Shown here: positions 1 through 6,195 of the stretch, one piece after another
How positions within the stretch are numbered: position 1 is the stretch's first letter
Layout: every line of letters begins with the position of its first letter
Source of the DNA: a virus
Strand: one strand, 5' to 3'
IMG/VR virus record: IMGVR_UViG_3300005563_000072
Location: 1 to 33,398 of that record
DNA length: 33,398 bases
Position numbers and translations under genes: made by a program
Notes under the pieces: generated by a model
Seen by the model: the letters and a program-made list of their open reading frames with translations, nothing else
Database searches by the model: none
What the model was told of the DNA's origin: nothing

Positions 1-380
1 GGAGGATTGGTGCGGCCCTTGAGCCATGCATTGAAGTCCGGTTCGCAACCGAAAATCTTCGCGGCCATACTGCGCAGACGACTCGGGGAGAAGTGCGCCG
101 AGGGACTGAAATCGAACGATACATCTTGAGGCAAACGGCCTCGCAGGTGTTGGAGAACCGTGTTGACGCTTTGCACGAACTCGTCGGCAGTACGGGCTGG
201 AGCAGTATTGAACTCCACCATGACGTTGTCATGCAGGACGGCGGAGCCGTTCTCGTCAATCTTTTCGGGATACCATTTGGTTCCCTTAAGAAACTTGGCT
301 GCGCCGATGTAGCCCTTCTGGTCTTTCAGAAAGAACTCGGGGTCGCAACCAATAGTTACGTTCTCAAACAACTTACTCAT
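1..380 (-). CDS. Phage COOH-NH2 ligase (amidoligase, glutamine-synthetase-like), 5' part only
   Basis: The first 126 residues of a protein running off the left edge. It resembles the phiEco32-type COOH-NH2 ligases, predicted ATP-dependent enzymes with a glutamine-synthetase-like fold that join a carboxyl to an amine; the substrate is unknown. Visible family-type motifs are GCDPEFF (residues 11-17), DNVMVEFN (51-58), whose acidic residues would be metal or ATP ligands, and GCEPDFNAW (111-119). The start follows a strong AGGAG site six bases upstream, and a TTAACA-N2-TGTTAA palindrome sits 17 nt further upstream. It is the leftmost gene of a leftward operon with the C26-type hydrolase two genes upstream, a pairing known for amidoligases. 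The C-terminal half cannot be judged here. Confidence 0.85.
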   Translation of the reverse strand, partial: MSKLFENVTIGCDPEFFLKDQKGYIGAAKFLKGTKWYPEKIDENGSAVLHDNVMVEFNTAPARTADEFVQSVNTVLQHLRGRLPQDVSFDFSPSAHFSPSRLRSMAAKIFGCEPDFNAWLKGRTNP

Positions 381-397
381 GTGAATCTCCTAAAAAG

Positions 398-411
398 TTA
401 ACAAATGTTAA
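398..411 (-). promoter_or_regulatory. TTAACA-N2-TGTTAA motif, copy 1
   Basis: The near-palindrome TTAACAAATGTTAA, 17 nt upstream of the amidoligase start. Identical 14-mers occur at 2037, 5232, 6923 and 8106, and a spacer variant at 6362. The arms are conserved and the spacer varies, as expected for a dimeric protein-binding site. Confidence 0.6.
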
Positions 412-610
412 ACCGGTCCAAACTCTTCTTCCAATGAAGCAGGTGCTCCTCTTCATTTGTAAATGCCCGTCCACTTCCGCCCGGCCAATGGCTCCGAGCG
501 TCATGATCCAACTGATTCAACCGGTTATTAATCACGTTGATCAGGGCGTGGAGTTCTTCCTTGTTTTCAATCGTGATGGTGAGCGGTTGAAACTGAGCTA
601 CAATTTTCAT
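398..610 (-). CDS. Hypothetical protein, 70 aa
   Basis: Unrecognised small soluble protein. The ATG at 610 has an AAGG site eight bases upstream and follows the preceding gene by nine bases. Its N-terminal half has a beta-strand-like start followed by a probable helix with alternating Asn/Leu (ALINVINNRLNQL), and it ends with a Trp/His-rich helix. The stop codon and last codons lie inside the TTAACA-N2-TGTTAA palindrome at 398-411 that precedes the amidoligase, so coding end and putative operator overlap. Its place between the C26-type gene and the amidoligase suggests it may belong to the same functional unit, but this is inference from position. Confidence 0.7.
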   Translation of the reverse strand: MKIVAQFQPLTITIENKEELHALINVINNRLNQLDHDARSHWPGGSGRAFTNEEEHLLHWKKSLDRFNIC

Positions 611-619
611 GATAGTACC

Positions 620-838
620 TTAGAAATCAAGCGTGCAAGTTACAGCAGGAACCACAGCACGGTCTGCGTCAACTCTGAACAACTCACCAACACCACCAAG
701 GTTGGCACAAGCCGTCTCAGATACTTTTACACGAGCGTGTGGTACTGGGAATCCACGGGCGTCAGCAAAGATGAACACGCCCCCGATTCTCAACAGTTGG
801 AAAGAGGTTGATGCTGATGCATTGACCGTGATTTTCAC
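620..838 (-). CDS. Hypothetical protein, 72 aa, GTG start
   Basis: Unrecognised. The proposed start is a GTG whose TG is shared with the TGA of the upstream C26-type gene (GTGA overlap), with a GGGAG site eight bases before it, inside that gene. A longer reading from 952 would sit wholly inside the C26-type gene and is not preferred. The protein looks beta-rich, with alternating hydrophobics (VFIFADARGF, ARVKVSE, AVVPAVTCTL). The overlap implies translational coupling to the hydrolase, so it could be a partner of the amidoligase cluster; no function is assigned. Confidence 0.65.
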   Translation of the reverse strand: MKITVNASASTSFQLLRIGGVFIFADARGFPVPHARVKVSETACANLGGVGELFRVDADRAVVPAVTCTLDF

Positions 839-1494
839 AGCAGTTTCTCCCGGATCAGTTCGCGCCAGAATGCCACACTTTCGCAGTCCGGGTCCATCCA
901 TTCGGGATGGCCTTGAATGCCGAGAGCGTTGGAGTTCACGTAGTGGATGCACTCCAGTTCTGTGTCGACGCCGTTGATTTCCTTGTCGTTACCGTCCAGA
1001 TAACGTTTGGACAGCAGATTGTCGGAGATGCCCAACACAACCCAGTCCGGCTGCATACGGGTAGGATCGACCATCTGATGGTGGGCCGATGGGAACGGAA
1101 GGATTTTGTTGTAGCCCTCGAAATTCACCAGATGACGACCACCTGCGTGGCCCGTAACGTCCTGAATGAGGCGACCGCCGGACAGACCAGCAAACAGCTG
1201 ATGGCCGCGGCAAATGCCAATCATCGGAATGTCTTCGGAGCGGAAGAAGTTGAACAACTTGACCTCTTCTTTGTCGCGGTCCGAGAAGCGAGTGTTGGAA
1301 CCGCAAGGCTCACCATACGTAGCCGGATTGACGTCTTCACCACCGGTGAACATCGCAATGTCGGCTTCCGCCGGATCGCGAGTCAGGGCAAAGTGAGCAA
1401 CATCGTTTTGTTCGAGTAGGTAGGCCGCGTAACTGAACGACGAACCGACAACAAACAACTTAGGCAGCAACGAATTTTGGTTGGTTTGAATCAT
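835..1494 (-). CDS. Class I glutamine amidotransferase / peptidase C26-like hydrolase
   Basis: A 219-residue protein of the gamma-glutamyl hydrolase/PuuD-like class I amidotransferase family. Visible features are GGEDVNP (51-57), typical of C26 peptidases; the nucleophile elbow GICRGHQ with Cys95 (93-99); GGRLIQDV (107-114); and GIQGHPEW (192-199) giving His197 and Glu199 of a Cys-His-Glu triad. Length fits a stand-alone domain. Known relatives either release ammonia from glutamine or cleave gamma-glutamyl amides. Next to an amidoligase it could supply ammonia or reverse the ligation. The start has an AAGGA site and overlaps the upstream gene by 35 nt. Fold assignment is strong; substrate is inferred. 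Confidence 0.9.
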   Translation of the reverse strand: MIQTNQNSLLPKLFVVGSSFSYAAYLLEQNDVAHFALTRDPAEADIAMFTGGEDVNPATYGEPCGSNTRFSDRDKEEVKLFNFFRSEDIPMIGICRGHQLFAGLSGGRLIQDVTGHAGGRHLVNFEGYNKILPFPSAHHQMVDPTRMQPDWVVLGISDNLLSKRYLDGNDKEINGVDTELECIHYVNSNALGIQGHPEWMDPDCESVAFWRELIREKLL

Positions 1495-2239
1495 CTTTTG
1501 TTTCCTTCGGGTTAAAAAGCTCTTGATAATAAGGAATGGCGTACTTCAAAACACCTTCCCGATTATTTACTTGTGCACACGGTAAGGCGTAATCCGTTTT
1601 GAAAAAGTTGTTGATCCCGTTTGCCGTCTTACTTTGCATGAGGGCAGTAAAGCACTCAAACTTATTTGGAGTAAAGTGGGCTGTAGGAAGAATACCGTGG
1701 CCCGTGCTGCTATAGTCAAGGCATTCGTATTGTTTATCTTCCACAAAACCGTGGCGAGATGCGAAGAAACACCCGCTACGATGTTGCGAAACGCAGAATG
1801 CGGCCCATGTCTTTTCCGGCGTACCTTGGAACAGGTCCGGGTACTCTTTTGCCAGCTCCAGCATACCAAACAAATGGCACGGATTTTCTTGCAGATACCG
1901 AGCAAGGGTAAGGCGGGCAAGTGGTGGGGCGATAGCAGAGGAGTGTATCTTAACAATGAACGCAACATTCTCGTTCTCGTCAATCTCCATCTGCATATCG
2001 GTTACACCCCAAGATTGGAGTACATCCCACCACCACTTAACAAATGTTAACTTGTCCATCCCGACTACTTCCAAACCTTTTTTGTAGTTTGGATGCGTGA
2101 AGTTGTCGTTCAAGAAGAAGCGAACTTCGGTGCCCTTGTAGAACTCACCGCGCCATTGAGAAAAGCAAGCTCGGTTAAGCAGGCTGGAGATAACCACCCC
2201 GCCTTTGAGCATGTCAGCGGTAACGTCCTGCTTAAACAT
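1460..2239 (-). CDS. Hypothetical protein, 259 aa, upstream of the C26-type gene
   Basis: Not recognised. It is the largest unknown in this cluster. The ATG at 2239 is preferred over a TTG six bases earlier; a GGAG lies ten bases upstream. It appears globular and soluble, Trp-, Phe- and Cys-rich, with a central AFCVSQHRSGCFF segment and HGILPTAHF near residue 188; conserved Cys/His could be catalytic, but I cannot assign a family. The ATG overlaps the end of the upstream gene (ATGTTTAA) and its 3' end overlaps the C26-type gene by 35 nt, so the genes are probably co-translated. A TTAACA-N2-TGTTAA motif lies in frame inside it (2037-2050), encoding LTFVK. Confidence 0.75.
   Translation of the reverse strand: MFKQDVTADMLKGGVVISSLLNRACFSQWRGEFYKGTEVRFFLNDNFTHPNYKKGLEVVGMDKLTFVKWWWDVLQSWGVTDMQMEIDENENVAFIVKIHSSAIAPPLARLTLARYLQENPCHLFGMLELAKEYPDLFQGTPEKTWAAFCVSQHRSGCFFASRHGFVEDKQYECLDYSSTGHGILPTAHFTPNKFECFTALMQSKTANGINNFFKTDYALPCAQVNNREGVLKYAIPYYQELFNPKETKDDSNQPKFVAA
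2037..2050 (-). promoter_or_regulatory. TTAACA-N2-TGTTAA motif, copy 2 (inside a gene)
   Basis: An identical 14-mer lying in frame in the 259-residue gene, where it encodes LTFVK. It may be a binding site embedded in coding sequence. Confidence 0.5.
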
Positions 2240-2432
2240 GGGCAACGTGCTCCAGAGTTTGTTTGATCACAAACGCCGGGGGGCGGGCACCTCCTACCAC
2301 TTTGAGGTAAACGTGACCGGCGCGATTCTTGTTGATGTTGAAACGTGTGTGGGTAGCAGGACCCCAACCTTCACGGCCCCAGAACACATCAACAAGGTAC
2401 GTTGTGACCTTACGATAGACGATGGTACTCAT
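2232..2432 (-). CDS. Hypothetical protein, 66 aa
   Basis: Unrecognised small basic protein. I take the ATG at 2432; the same frame is open further upstream to 2603, but that would overlap the neighbouring gene almost completely. It contains Tyr/Trp/Gly-rich segments (VFWGREGWGP) and a run of basic residues. The upstream purine-rich AAGAAAG is a weak ribosome site. Its last eight bases overlap the start of the 259-residue gene, so it is likely part of the same coupled operon. No function can be proposed. Confidence 0.6.
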   Translation of the reverse strand: MSTIVYRKVTTYLVDVFWGREGWGPATHTRFNINKNRAGHVYLKVVGGARPPAFVIKQTLEHVAHV

Positions 2433-2448
2433 GATGTTCTTTCTTGAG

Positions 2449-2631
2449 TTAAGCTGCAAGGGGTTCGGCGTAGTGCTCGTTGTACAGAACATGAGCATCT
2501 TCGCCCGAGGCGATGACGATGCGGCTGTCAGGACGACGATGAACTGTGCCACCCTTCGGTTGCTTTGTTTGTTGCATACCGAGTGCTTCGGCGGTCTTGG
2601 CAAGTACTTGTTCCAAATTGCGTTTGATCAT
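2449..2631 (-). CDS. Hypothetical protein, 60 aa
   Basis: Unrecognised. The start at 2631 is preceded by an AAAGG site and overlaps the stop of the upstream gene (ATGA), the classic translational coupling arrangement. The N-terminal 20 residues look helical (RNLEQVLAKTAEALGM) and the rest is a charged, probably extended region. It ends 16 nt before the next gene. Small size and context fit a phage accessory protein of unknown role. Confidence 0.65.
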   Translation of the reverse strand: MIKRNLEQVLAKTAEALGMQQTKQPKGGTVHRRPDSRIVIASGEDAHVLYNEHYAEPLAA

Positions 2632-3062
2632 TTCTTACCTTTCTTTTGTGGATAGACGGCGAGGGTGCGGATGGTGTTGCCGGAATTTGGATTGACGAAC
2701 ACGCCCACTTCAACGCAGCCGGGCAACTCGCAGACCAATTCCATCAACACGGACGCGTCGTAGGATTTCATACCCAATTCCTTGGCGAAATTGAAGATGC
2801 AGCCCTTATTCAAGTACACCTCACTTGCCAGTTCGGCTTGCCACGCCACGCGTAAATCGTGATAGTAGTCTTTTGCTTTCAATTGAGCCGGAGTGAGGCG
2901 GCCATCGTCAAGGGCGACCCAGTCCCAGTTAGGATTCCATTTGTTTTTTGAAAAGGATTTTTTCATCATGGCGGAGAAGTTTCCGTACTCCCGCATGCCG
3001 CAGCAGAAAGGAAGATCGTCGTTCTCGATCCCACACTGAATTTCAAATTCTTTGTTACTCAT
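2628..3062 (-). CDS. Hypothetical protein, 144 aa
   Basis: Unrecognised soluble protein with seven Cys residues, including a CC pair near residue 21. The start at 3062 has GGAG nine bases upstream; the upstream in-frame ATGs at 3068 and 3086 are less well placed. The ATG overlaps the stop of the upstream 55-residue membrane protein by eight bases. Some segments (MELVCELPGCVEVGVFVNP) look like a mixed alpha/beta core. The downstream ATGA overlap joins it to the 60-residue gene. No family match could be made by eye. Confidence 0.7.
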   Translation of the reverse strand: MSNKEFEIQCGIENDDLPFCCGMREYGNFSAMMKKSFSKNKWNPNWDWVALDDGRLTPAQLKAKDYYHDLRVAWQAELASEVYLNKGCIFNFAKELGMKSYDASVLMELVCELPGCVEVGVFVNPNSGNTIRTLAVYPQKKGKK

Positions 3063-3222
3063 TTTCATCTTCTCCGAAATCGTCATATTGCAGGCCGTAG
3101 AATGTGTTCCAGCCTAGTATGACATAGTTAACGATGTGTCCGGCGATGAAGCCGACCAAGAAAAATGGGAGGGCAAATATCCACTGGATAGCCGTCCCGA
3201 TTACGATTACGAGGGCTTCCAT
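3055..3222 (-). CDS. Small membrane protein, 55 aa
   Basis: A short ORF below common length cut-offs. It starts with ATG at 3222 inside the 3' end of the preceding gene and ends overlapping the next gene's start. Residues 3-37 are strongly hydrophobic and aromatic (ALVIVIGTAI, FALPFFLVGFIAGHIV), long enough for one or two membrane passes, followed by an acidic C-terminus (DDFGEDENE). No strong ribosome site precedes it, so translation probably depends on coupling to the upstream gene. Small phage membrane proteins of this kind can act in host take-over or superinfection exclusion; that is a guess. Confidence 0.6.
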   Translation of the reverse strand: MEALVIVIGTAIQWIFALPFFLVGFIAGHIVNYVILGWNTFYGLQYDDFGEDENE

Positions 3223-3590
3223 ACAACTTCGGACTTCACGGAACCGTCATTCGGGTCAAATGTAACTTCAATCACGGCGAGGGCGTTCTTCTTCGCATAC
3301 CCAGCGATGAGGGCTTGTTCCAGAGAAATCCTTGGCGCGCCCATCCCCATGGGATATTGGTTTATGTAGCTAACCACAAGGGGCTTACGTTCCGGGATGG
3401 TTTCCAGATCGTAATCGCTGTTGCCCGAGACATTCTTTCCGAATTGGTCGTGGCGAACGAAGTTGCCCGCTGGGCCTGATCTCGACAAATAGCACTCCGT
3501 GTCAAACGGAGATGGTTCCAAGGCGATCACAGGGTGGTTTACGCCTTTGTACTTCTGCCGCTCAAGCGGTTTTGTTGGATCGAAGGTCAT
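3207..3590 (-). CDS. Hypothetical protein, 127 aa
   Basis: Unrecognised. A purine-rich GGAAAGAG lies upstream of the ATG at 3590, one base after the lipoprotein gene ends. It has an N-terminal Pro/charged region, a probable strand and loop region, and an amphipathic helix ISLEQALIAGYAKKNALAVIEVTFD in the C-terminal third. No signal peptide or membrane segment is seen. It belongs to the same closely packed leftward operon as the lipoprotein upstream and the small membrane protein downstream. Confidence 0.65.
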   Translation of the reverse strand: MTFDPTKPLERQKYKGVNHPVIALEPSPFDTECYLSRSGPAGNFVRHDQFGKNVSGNSDYDLETIPERKPLVVSYINQYPMGMGAPRISLEQALIAGYAKKNALAVIEVTFDPNDGSVKSEVVWKPS

Positions 3591-3591
3591 G

Positions 3592-3987
3592 TTATCTCTT
3601 TCCAGAACGTGAGGAGGACGGACGGCTTGTGAAGCTAGGCCGCGATGGTTTCATCACCGGTTTTGCAACGGGTGATTTGGGTGGTTCCCGGTAATTGTTG
3701 ACGATCACCGTCTTGCGTTGCACCACCGTGGTCGTGTTTTGTACGGGTGGCGCAGCTTGACTACTGCCACCACCGCCAAGCAACTTGCTTGCCAGATAAC
3801 CGCCCGCCGCGCCGATAGCCATGTCGCGGACCGTGTGGTCTTGAGCAGGTGTGGCTTCTTGCAACGTGGTTTGCGTGCCGTCGGCGTTCTGCTGCACGAC
3901 CTTGGGTTGCGGGGGTGGGTCTTTGTCCAGACAACCTGTCAGGGCGGCGCACGCCGCGAACACGCCGAGGATGATAGTAGTCTTCAT
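3592..3987 (-). CDS. Lipoprotein with glycine-rich central segment
   Basis: A 131-residue protein with a clear lipoprotein signal peptide: MKTTIILGVF start, hydrophobic core and lipobox LTGC with the lipidated Cys19. The residue after Cys is Leu, which does not favour inner-membrane retention. The mature protein has a Pro/Gln-rich linker, a glycine-zipper-like segment near residues 55-78 (MAIGAAGGYLASKLLGGGG) and a basic Ser/Pro-rich tail. The start overlaps the upstream gene (ATGA). Phage-encoded lipoproteins outside lysis cassettes often alter the envelope, for example to exclude superinfecting phage; that role is inferred. The spanin lipoprotein is encoded separately at 11.0-11.3 kb. Confidence 0.8.
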   Translation of the reverse strand: MKTTIILGVFAACAALTGCLDKDPPPQPKVVQQNADGTQTTLQEATPAQDHTVRDMAIGAAGGYLASKLLGGGGSSQAAPPVQNTTTVVQRKTVIVNNYREPPKSPVAKPVMKPSRPSFTSRPSSSRSGKR

Positions 3988-4343
3988 TTCAAGAACTCCT
4001 TGAGTTTGGAAAGCTGAACGGCTTTGGCCATCTTCGTAATACTAGGCAAAGTGTAGGTCAGGTCTTTGGCATCGGTTTCCGAACTATATGCATACAGATT
4101 GACGTATACCACCGGGTCTTCTTCCCACATGAAAATGTCGAAAGGATCGGCTCGTTTATCCTTTCGGGCGTTACCATTTGCATGGCACCAATAAACCGCG
4201 CCGCTGTCGGAGCGCAGCACCGTATTGCATCCCGAAATATTAGGATCGTGTGCCACGAAATAAACCTTGGTGCCGTCACGAGTGACCAACTCGTCGCCTT
4301 GCTTGACCTTGGTAACGTCAAGCGGAACTTTTACTTTGCTCAT
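3984..4343 (-). CDS. Hypothetical protein, 119 aa
   Basis: Unrecognised. I take the ATG at 4343 (MSKVKVPLD), which overlaps the upstream stop as ATGA, rather than the longer reading from 4412. The N-terminal half reads like a small beta-barrel or SH3-like fold (KQGDELVTRDGTKVYFVAHD, then AVYWCHANG), followed by a FMWEED segment and a helical, Lys-rich C-terminus. Its stop overlaps the lipoprotein start. This is typical of small phage early proteins; no function is assigned. Confidence 0.7.
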   Translation of the reverse strand: MSKVKVPLDVTKVKQGDELVTRDGTKVYFVAHDPNISGCNTVLRSDSGAVYWCHANGNARKDKRADPFDIFMWEEDPVVYVNLYAYSSETDAKDLTYTLPSITKMAKAVQLSKLKEFLK

Positions 4344-4882
4344 GATGGGTGCTTTCCTTGTGTAACTTTGATGTTTGCGGACTTCAACACCGGGAAGAAC
4401 AAGTGAGCGCAACGAACACCGGTTTCACGGGTAAATTCCGTAACGACTGCGCCCTCGTATTCGTTGGCGAACTTCACCCACTGCGAGAAGTTCTTGTCGT
4501 CGGCGCTGCTGACTGAGCAGCACACCACGCGGTCATTGTAACGCAGCACGAAGGAGGCTGCGACAACGAAGGCCAAGAAGTGCGGTGGCTCGACATATTG
4601 AGTTCCGACGGCAAACGCCATGTAGCACGGAAAGTAGAATGCACCATTCTTCGCAAGTTCCATGCCACGATAATGAGAACGGAACAGCTCTTGTTTTGTA
4701 AAGTAGCCCTTGTAATCCTCCGACAGGCCAAGCTCGTCCGCAAAGACGTCGAAAGGATTGTGCGACGAGAGCAACTTCACAGGAAAGTTATATTCCCGCT
4801 CCCCTGCTTTTTTGTTGAGATATTCCTGCGCCTTGACGGTGAAGTCAGTGAACAGGGCCGAAACTTGTGCAGCAGTCGTCAT
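4340..4882 (-). CDS. Hypothetical protein, 180 aa
   Basis: Unrecognised. The ATG at 4882 follows an AAGGA site about 11 bases upstream, 12 nt after the preceding gene. It is rich in Phe/Tyr, with a central hydrophobic stretch (HFLAFVVAASFVLRY) that could be a membrane segment or a buried strand, and two adjacent Cys (VVCCSV). The C-terminal part is mixed alpha/beta. It is coupled by ATGA to the downstream 119-residue gene. It may be membrane-associated, but a soluble core is equally possible. Confidence 0.65.
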   Translation of the reverse strand: MTTAAQVSALFTDFTVKAQEYLNKKAGEREYNFPVKLLSSHNPFDVFADELGLSEDYKGYFTKQELFRSHYRGMELAKNGAFYFPCYMAFAVGTQYVEPPHFLAFVVAASFVLRYNDRVVCCSVSSADDKNFSQWVKFANEYEGAVVTEFTRETGVRCAHLFFPVLKSANIKVTQGKHPS

Positions 4883-4894
4883 GATAGTAAGTCC

Positions 4895-5188
4895 TTAGAC
4901 TGGTTGAAAGACCATGCGATGGGCCGACGGGACGGGCTTGAAGACTTTGACCTTCTTGCCCTTGTTGTATTCGAACTGAGCAACGAAGCCGTTGTTCTTT
5001 GCCGACTGTTCGAGCAGGTGGGCACGTTTCGCCTCGGCCTTCTCGTAGTCGTGCACGTAGTCACGGTTTGGTTGGATCAACTTCAATTGCTTGAGGTCGA
5101 CGATGGAAGCCAGCTTACCGGTCTTACCGGACGAGATTCGCAAGCCCTTGGATGCGTGGCCCTTGTTGTCGATGATATGCTTTGCCAT
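4895..5188 (-). CDS. Basic hypothetical protein, 97 aa
   Basis: Unrecognised, strongly basic (Lys/His/Arg-rich), with a central helix DYEKAEAKRAHLLEQSAK, suggesting nucleic acid or acidic-protein binding. The start is secure: AGGAG lies six bases upstream of the ATG at 5188. It has its own leader of about 85 nt containing the composite repeat at 5232-5277 (palindrome plus hairpin), so it may head a separately regulated transcript or be subject to attenuation. The N-terminus resembles a short basic tail (MAKHIIDNKGHASKG). Confidence 0.7.
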   Translation of the reverse strand: MAKHIIDNKGHASKGLRISSGKTGKLASIVDLKQLKLIQPNRDYVHDYEKAEAKRAHLLEQSAKNNGFVAQFEYNKGKKVKVFKPVPSAHRMVFQPV

Positions 5189-5231
5189 GATGTTCTCCTA
5201 AATGTTGGGAGGTTTTACTGCGGAATAAAAT

Positions 5232-5277
5232 TTAACAAATGTTAACTTTGCCGTTGCGCGCTAACGCGCTATGTTAA
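5232..5277 (-). repeat. Composite leader repeat, copy A
   Basis: The first copy of the composite element: TTAACAAATGTTAA (5232-5245), spacer, and the 20-nt block 5258-5277 identical to 6951-6970, with hairpin GCGCG-CTAA-CGCGC (5256-5269). It lies 43 nt upstream of the leftward gene starting at 5188, and its outer end includes the stop codon of the preceding gene. It is probably a regulatory leader (operator plus hairpin). Confidence 0.75.
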
Positions 5278-5576
5278 TTCTTGACAAGCTTGACGTCGAC
5301 TGGTTTTCCGTCTTCCAGAATCCAGTCAACAGTGATGCGGCCAAGTGAGGGATTCGAGACATTCTCGGCATTCCACACACGACCCATGCTGTCCGCATAG
5401 TAGGTGTCTCGGCGAACCGTTTGTTCTGGTTTGACGCGGTATTCCCCGGGGCCCGTCCAACCGGGGTTGAGAAGCTCTCGCCACTCTTCACGGCCATATT
5501 GTGGGCTGCGATATTCGATCTTCTTGCCGTCGGCCCACGCCTTGATTTCCTTGGCCCATTTGTGCGGTGTTGTCAT
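5274..5576 (-). CDS. Hypothetical protein, 100 aa, with YRVKPE-type motif
   Basis: A small protein of a kind often seen in phage early regions: the segment PGWTGPGEYRVKPEQ (residues 38-52) resembles the W..G..YRIKPE motif of many short phage proteins of unknown function. GGAG is nine bases upstream of the ATG at 5576, inside the end of the preceding gene. The C-terminal half reads as strands (RITVDWILEDGKPVDVKLV). Its stop codon lies at the edge of composite repeat copy A, and the GC-rich hairpin of that repeat follows immediately and might act as a 3' end structure. Confidence 0.7.
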   Translation of the reverse strand: MTTPHKWAKEIKAWADGKKIEYRSPQYGREEWRELLNPGWTGPGEYRVKPEQTVRRDTYYADSMGRVWNAENVSNPSLGRITVDWILEDGKPVDVKLVKN

Positions 5577-5579
5577 GAT

Positions 5580-5834
5580 TTAAATCTCCACGATGCGGTC
5601 ATACGATAAAGAACGGAGGTACGCAAAATCCGCTATGCGTACCATACCTTTCTGCACATCAAGATCAATTGCCATGTCTGCCTCGTCTTTTGAGTTCAGA
5701 TGTTCTGCAACCGTCTGCTGTAAGTTACCGTCTTCATCGTAAATTACGACACGGTACACTACATTTGTGCATGTGCCCCCATCAAGTTCATTTGGCCGAC
5801 GGTATGCCTCGACCGAATAATACAACTTCATCAT
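5580..5834 (-). CDS. Hypothetical protein, 84 aa
   Basis: Unrecognised acidic protein. The first of two consecutive ATGs (5834) overlaps the stop of the upstream gene as ATGA, indicating coupled translation. A strand-rich N-terminus (KLYYSVEAYRR, YRVVIYDEDGN) is followed by an acidic helix (HLNSKDEADMAIDLD). The gene ends three bases before the next start, and its last codons supply the GGAG ribosome site of that gene. No function can be assigned. Confidence 0.65.
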   Translation of the reverse strand: MMKLYYSVEAYRRPNELDGGTCTNVVYRVVIYDEDGNLQQTVAEHLNSKDEADMAIDLDVQKGMVRIADFAYLRSLSYDRIVEI

Positions 5835-6004
5835 TTCACCAGATGAAGGTAAGAACCGGAAGGGGTGTTGCGGCTTTTTTGGGCCGGAACGACGTGAACA
5901 ACGAACTCGTACCCGTCGCGTGTCGGCGTGCCGGAGGCCACCATATCGCGTAAGATAGAGTCATTTAACATCGCATGAGCGATCTTAGCCTCAGTTGGAC
6001 TCAT
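5831..6004 (-). CDS. Hypothetical protein, 57 aa
   Basis: A short ORF below usual cut-offs. The ATG at 6004 overlaps the stop of the upstream 20-residue ORF (ATGA), and its own stop overlaps the next start (ATGATG). It starts MSPTEAKIAH, with a helical N-terminal half, followed by a strand (GYEFVVHVVPAQ) and a basic Ser/Thr-rich tail. The pattern of overlaps on both sides supports it being real. No strong ribosome site is present apart from GAG within the preceding codons, so translation is probably coupled. Function unknown. Confidence 0.6.
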   Translation of the reverse strand: MSPTEAKIAHAMLNDSILRDMVASGTPTRDGYEFVVHVVPAQKSRNTPSGSYLHLVK

Positions 6005-6063
6005 TTAGATTTACTCCAGAGTTGATAAATAAACATGATTACGACTATGATGCAAAGCAACAT
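6001..6063 (-). CDS. Putative 20-aa single-pass membrane microprotein
   Basis: A 20-codon ORF between two small genes. Its ATG shares the final A of the upstream stop (TAATG) and its own stop is shared with the next ATG (ATGA). The peptide is an almost uninterrupted hydrophobic stretch (MLLCIIVVIMFIYQLW) ending in SKSK, a plausible single transmembrane helix with a short basic cytoplasmic tail. It is too short for statistics; the case rests on the two exact overlap junctions and the membrane-helix character. If not translated, 6001-6063 would be a rare gap in this operon. Confidence 0.45.
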   Translation of the reverse strand: MLLCIIVVIMFIYQLWSKSK

Positions 6064-6194
6064 TAGACGTTTTCTCCGATCAGGTTTGCAGCGGCCAGCG
6101 CCATTGCATGATAGTAGTTCTCACCCACACGGGTGCCGTGGTGCTGGCGCTCCATCGCTTGCAGCGCAAGGAATGTAATGGCAAGGTAGCTCAT
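6063..6194 (-). CDS. Hypothetical protein, 43 aa
   Basis: I take the ATG at 6194, which follows the upstream stop by one base and has a GGGAG site eight bases before it; the longer frame to 6305 would lie inside the Cys-rich gene and lacks a site. The protein begins with a hydrophobic helix (MSYLAITFLALQAM) followed by a His/Glu/Ala-rich amphipathic helix. It could be a small membrane-associated protein. TAATG coupling leads into the 20-residue ORF. Confidence 0.6.
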   Translation of the reverse strand: MSYLAITFLALQAMERQHHGTRVGENYYHAMALAAANLIGENV

Positions 6195-6195
6195 G

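Noticed and set aside
434-977. Plus-strand frames opposite the 70- and 72-aa genes
   Set aside because: They lie antisense to coupled leftward genes with proper ribosome sites and have no sites of their own.
907-1419. 170-codon plus-strand frame opposite the C26-type gene
   Set aside because: It is an antisense shadow: the minus strand has a full catalytic triad and family motifs.
2433-2603. N-terminal extension of the 66-aa gene
   Set aside because: It would overlap the 60-aa gene almost fully, and an internal ATG fits the spacing better.
4580-5245. 221-codon plus-strand frame
   Set aside because: It runs antisense to two leftward genes with good starts; length reflects codon bias of the opposite strand.
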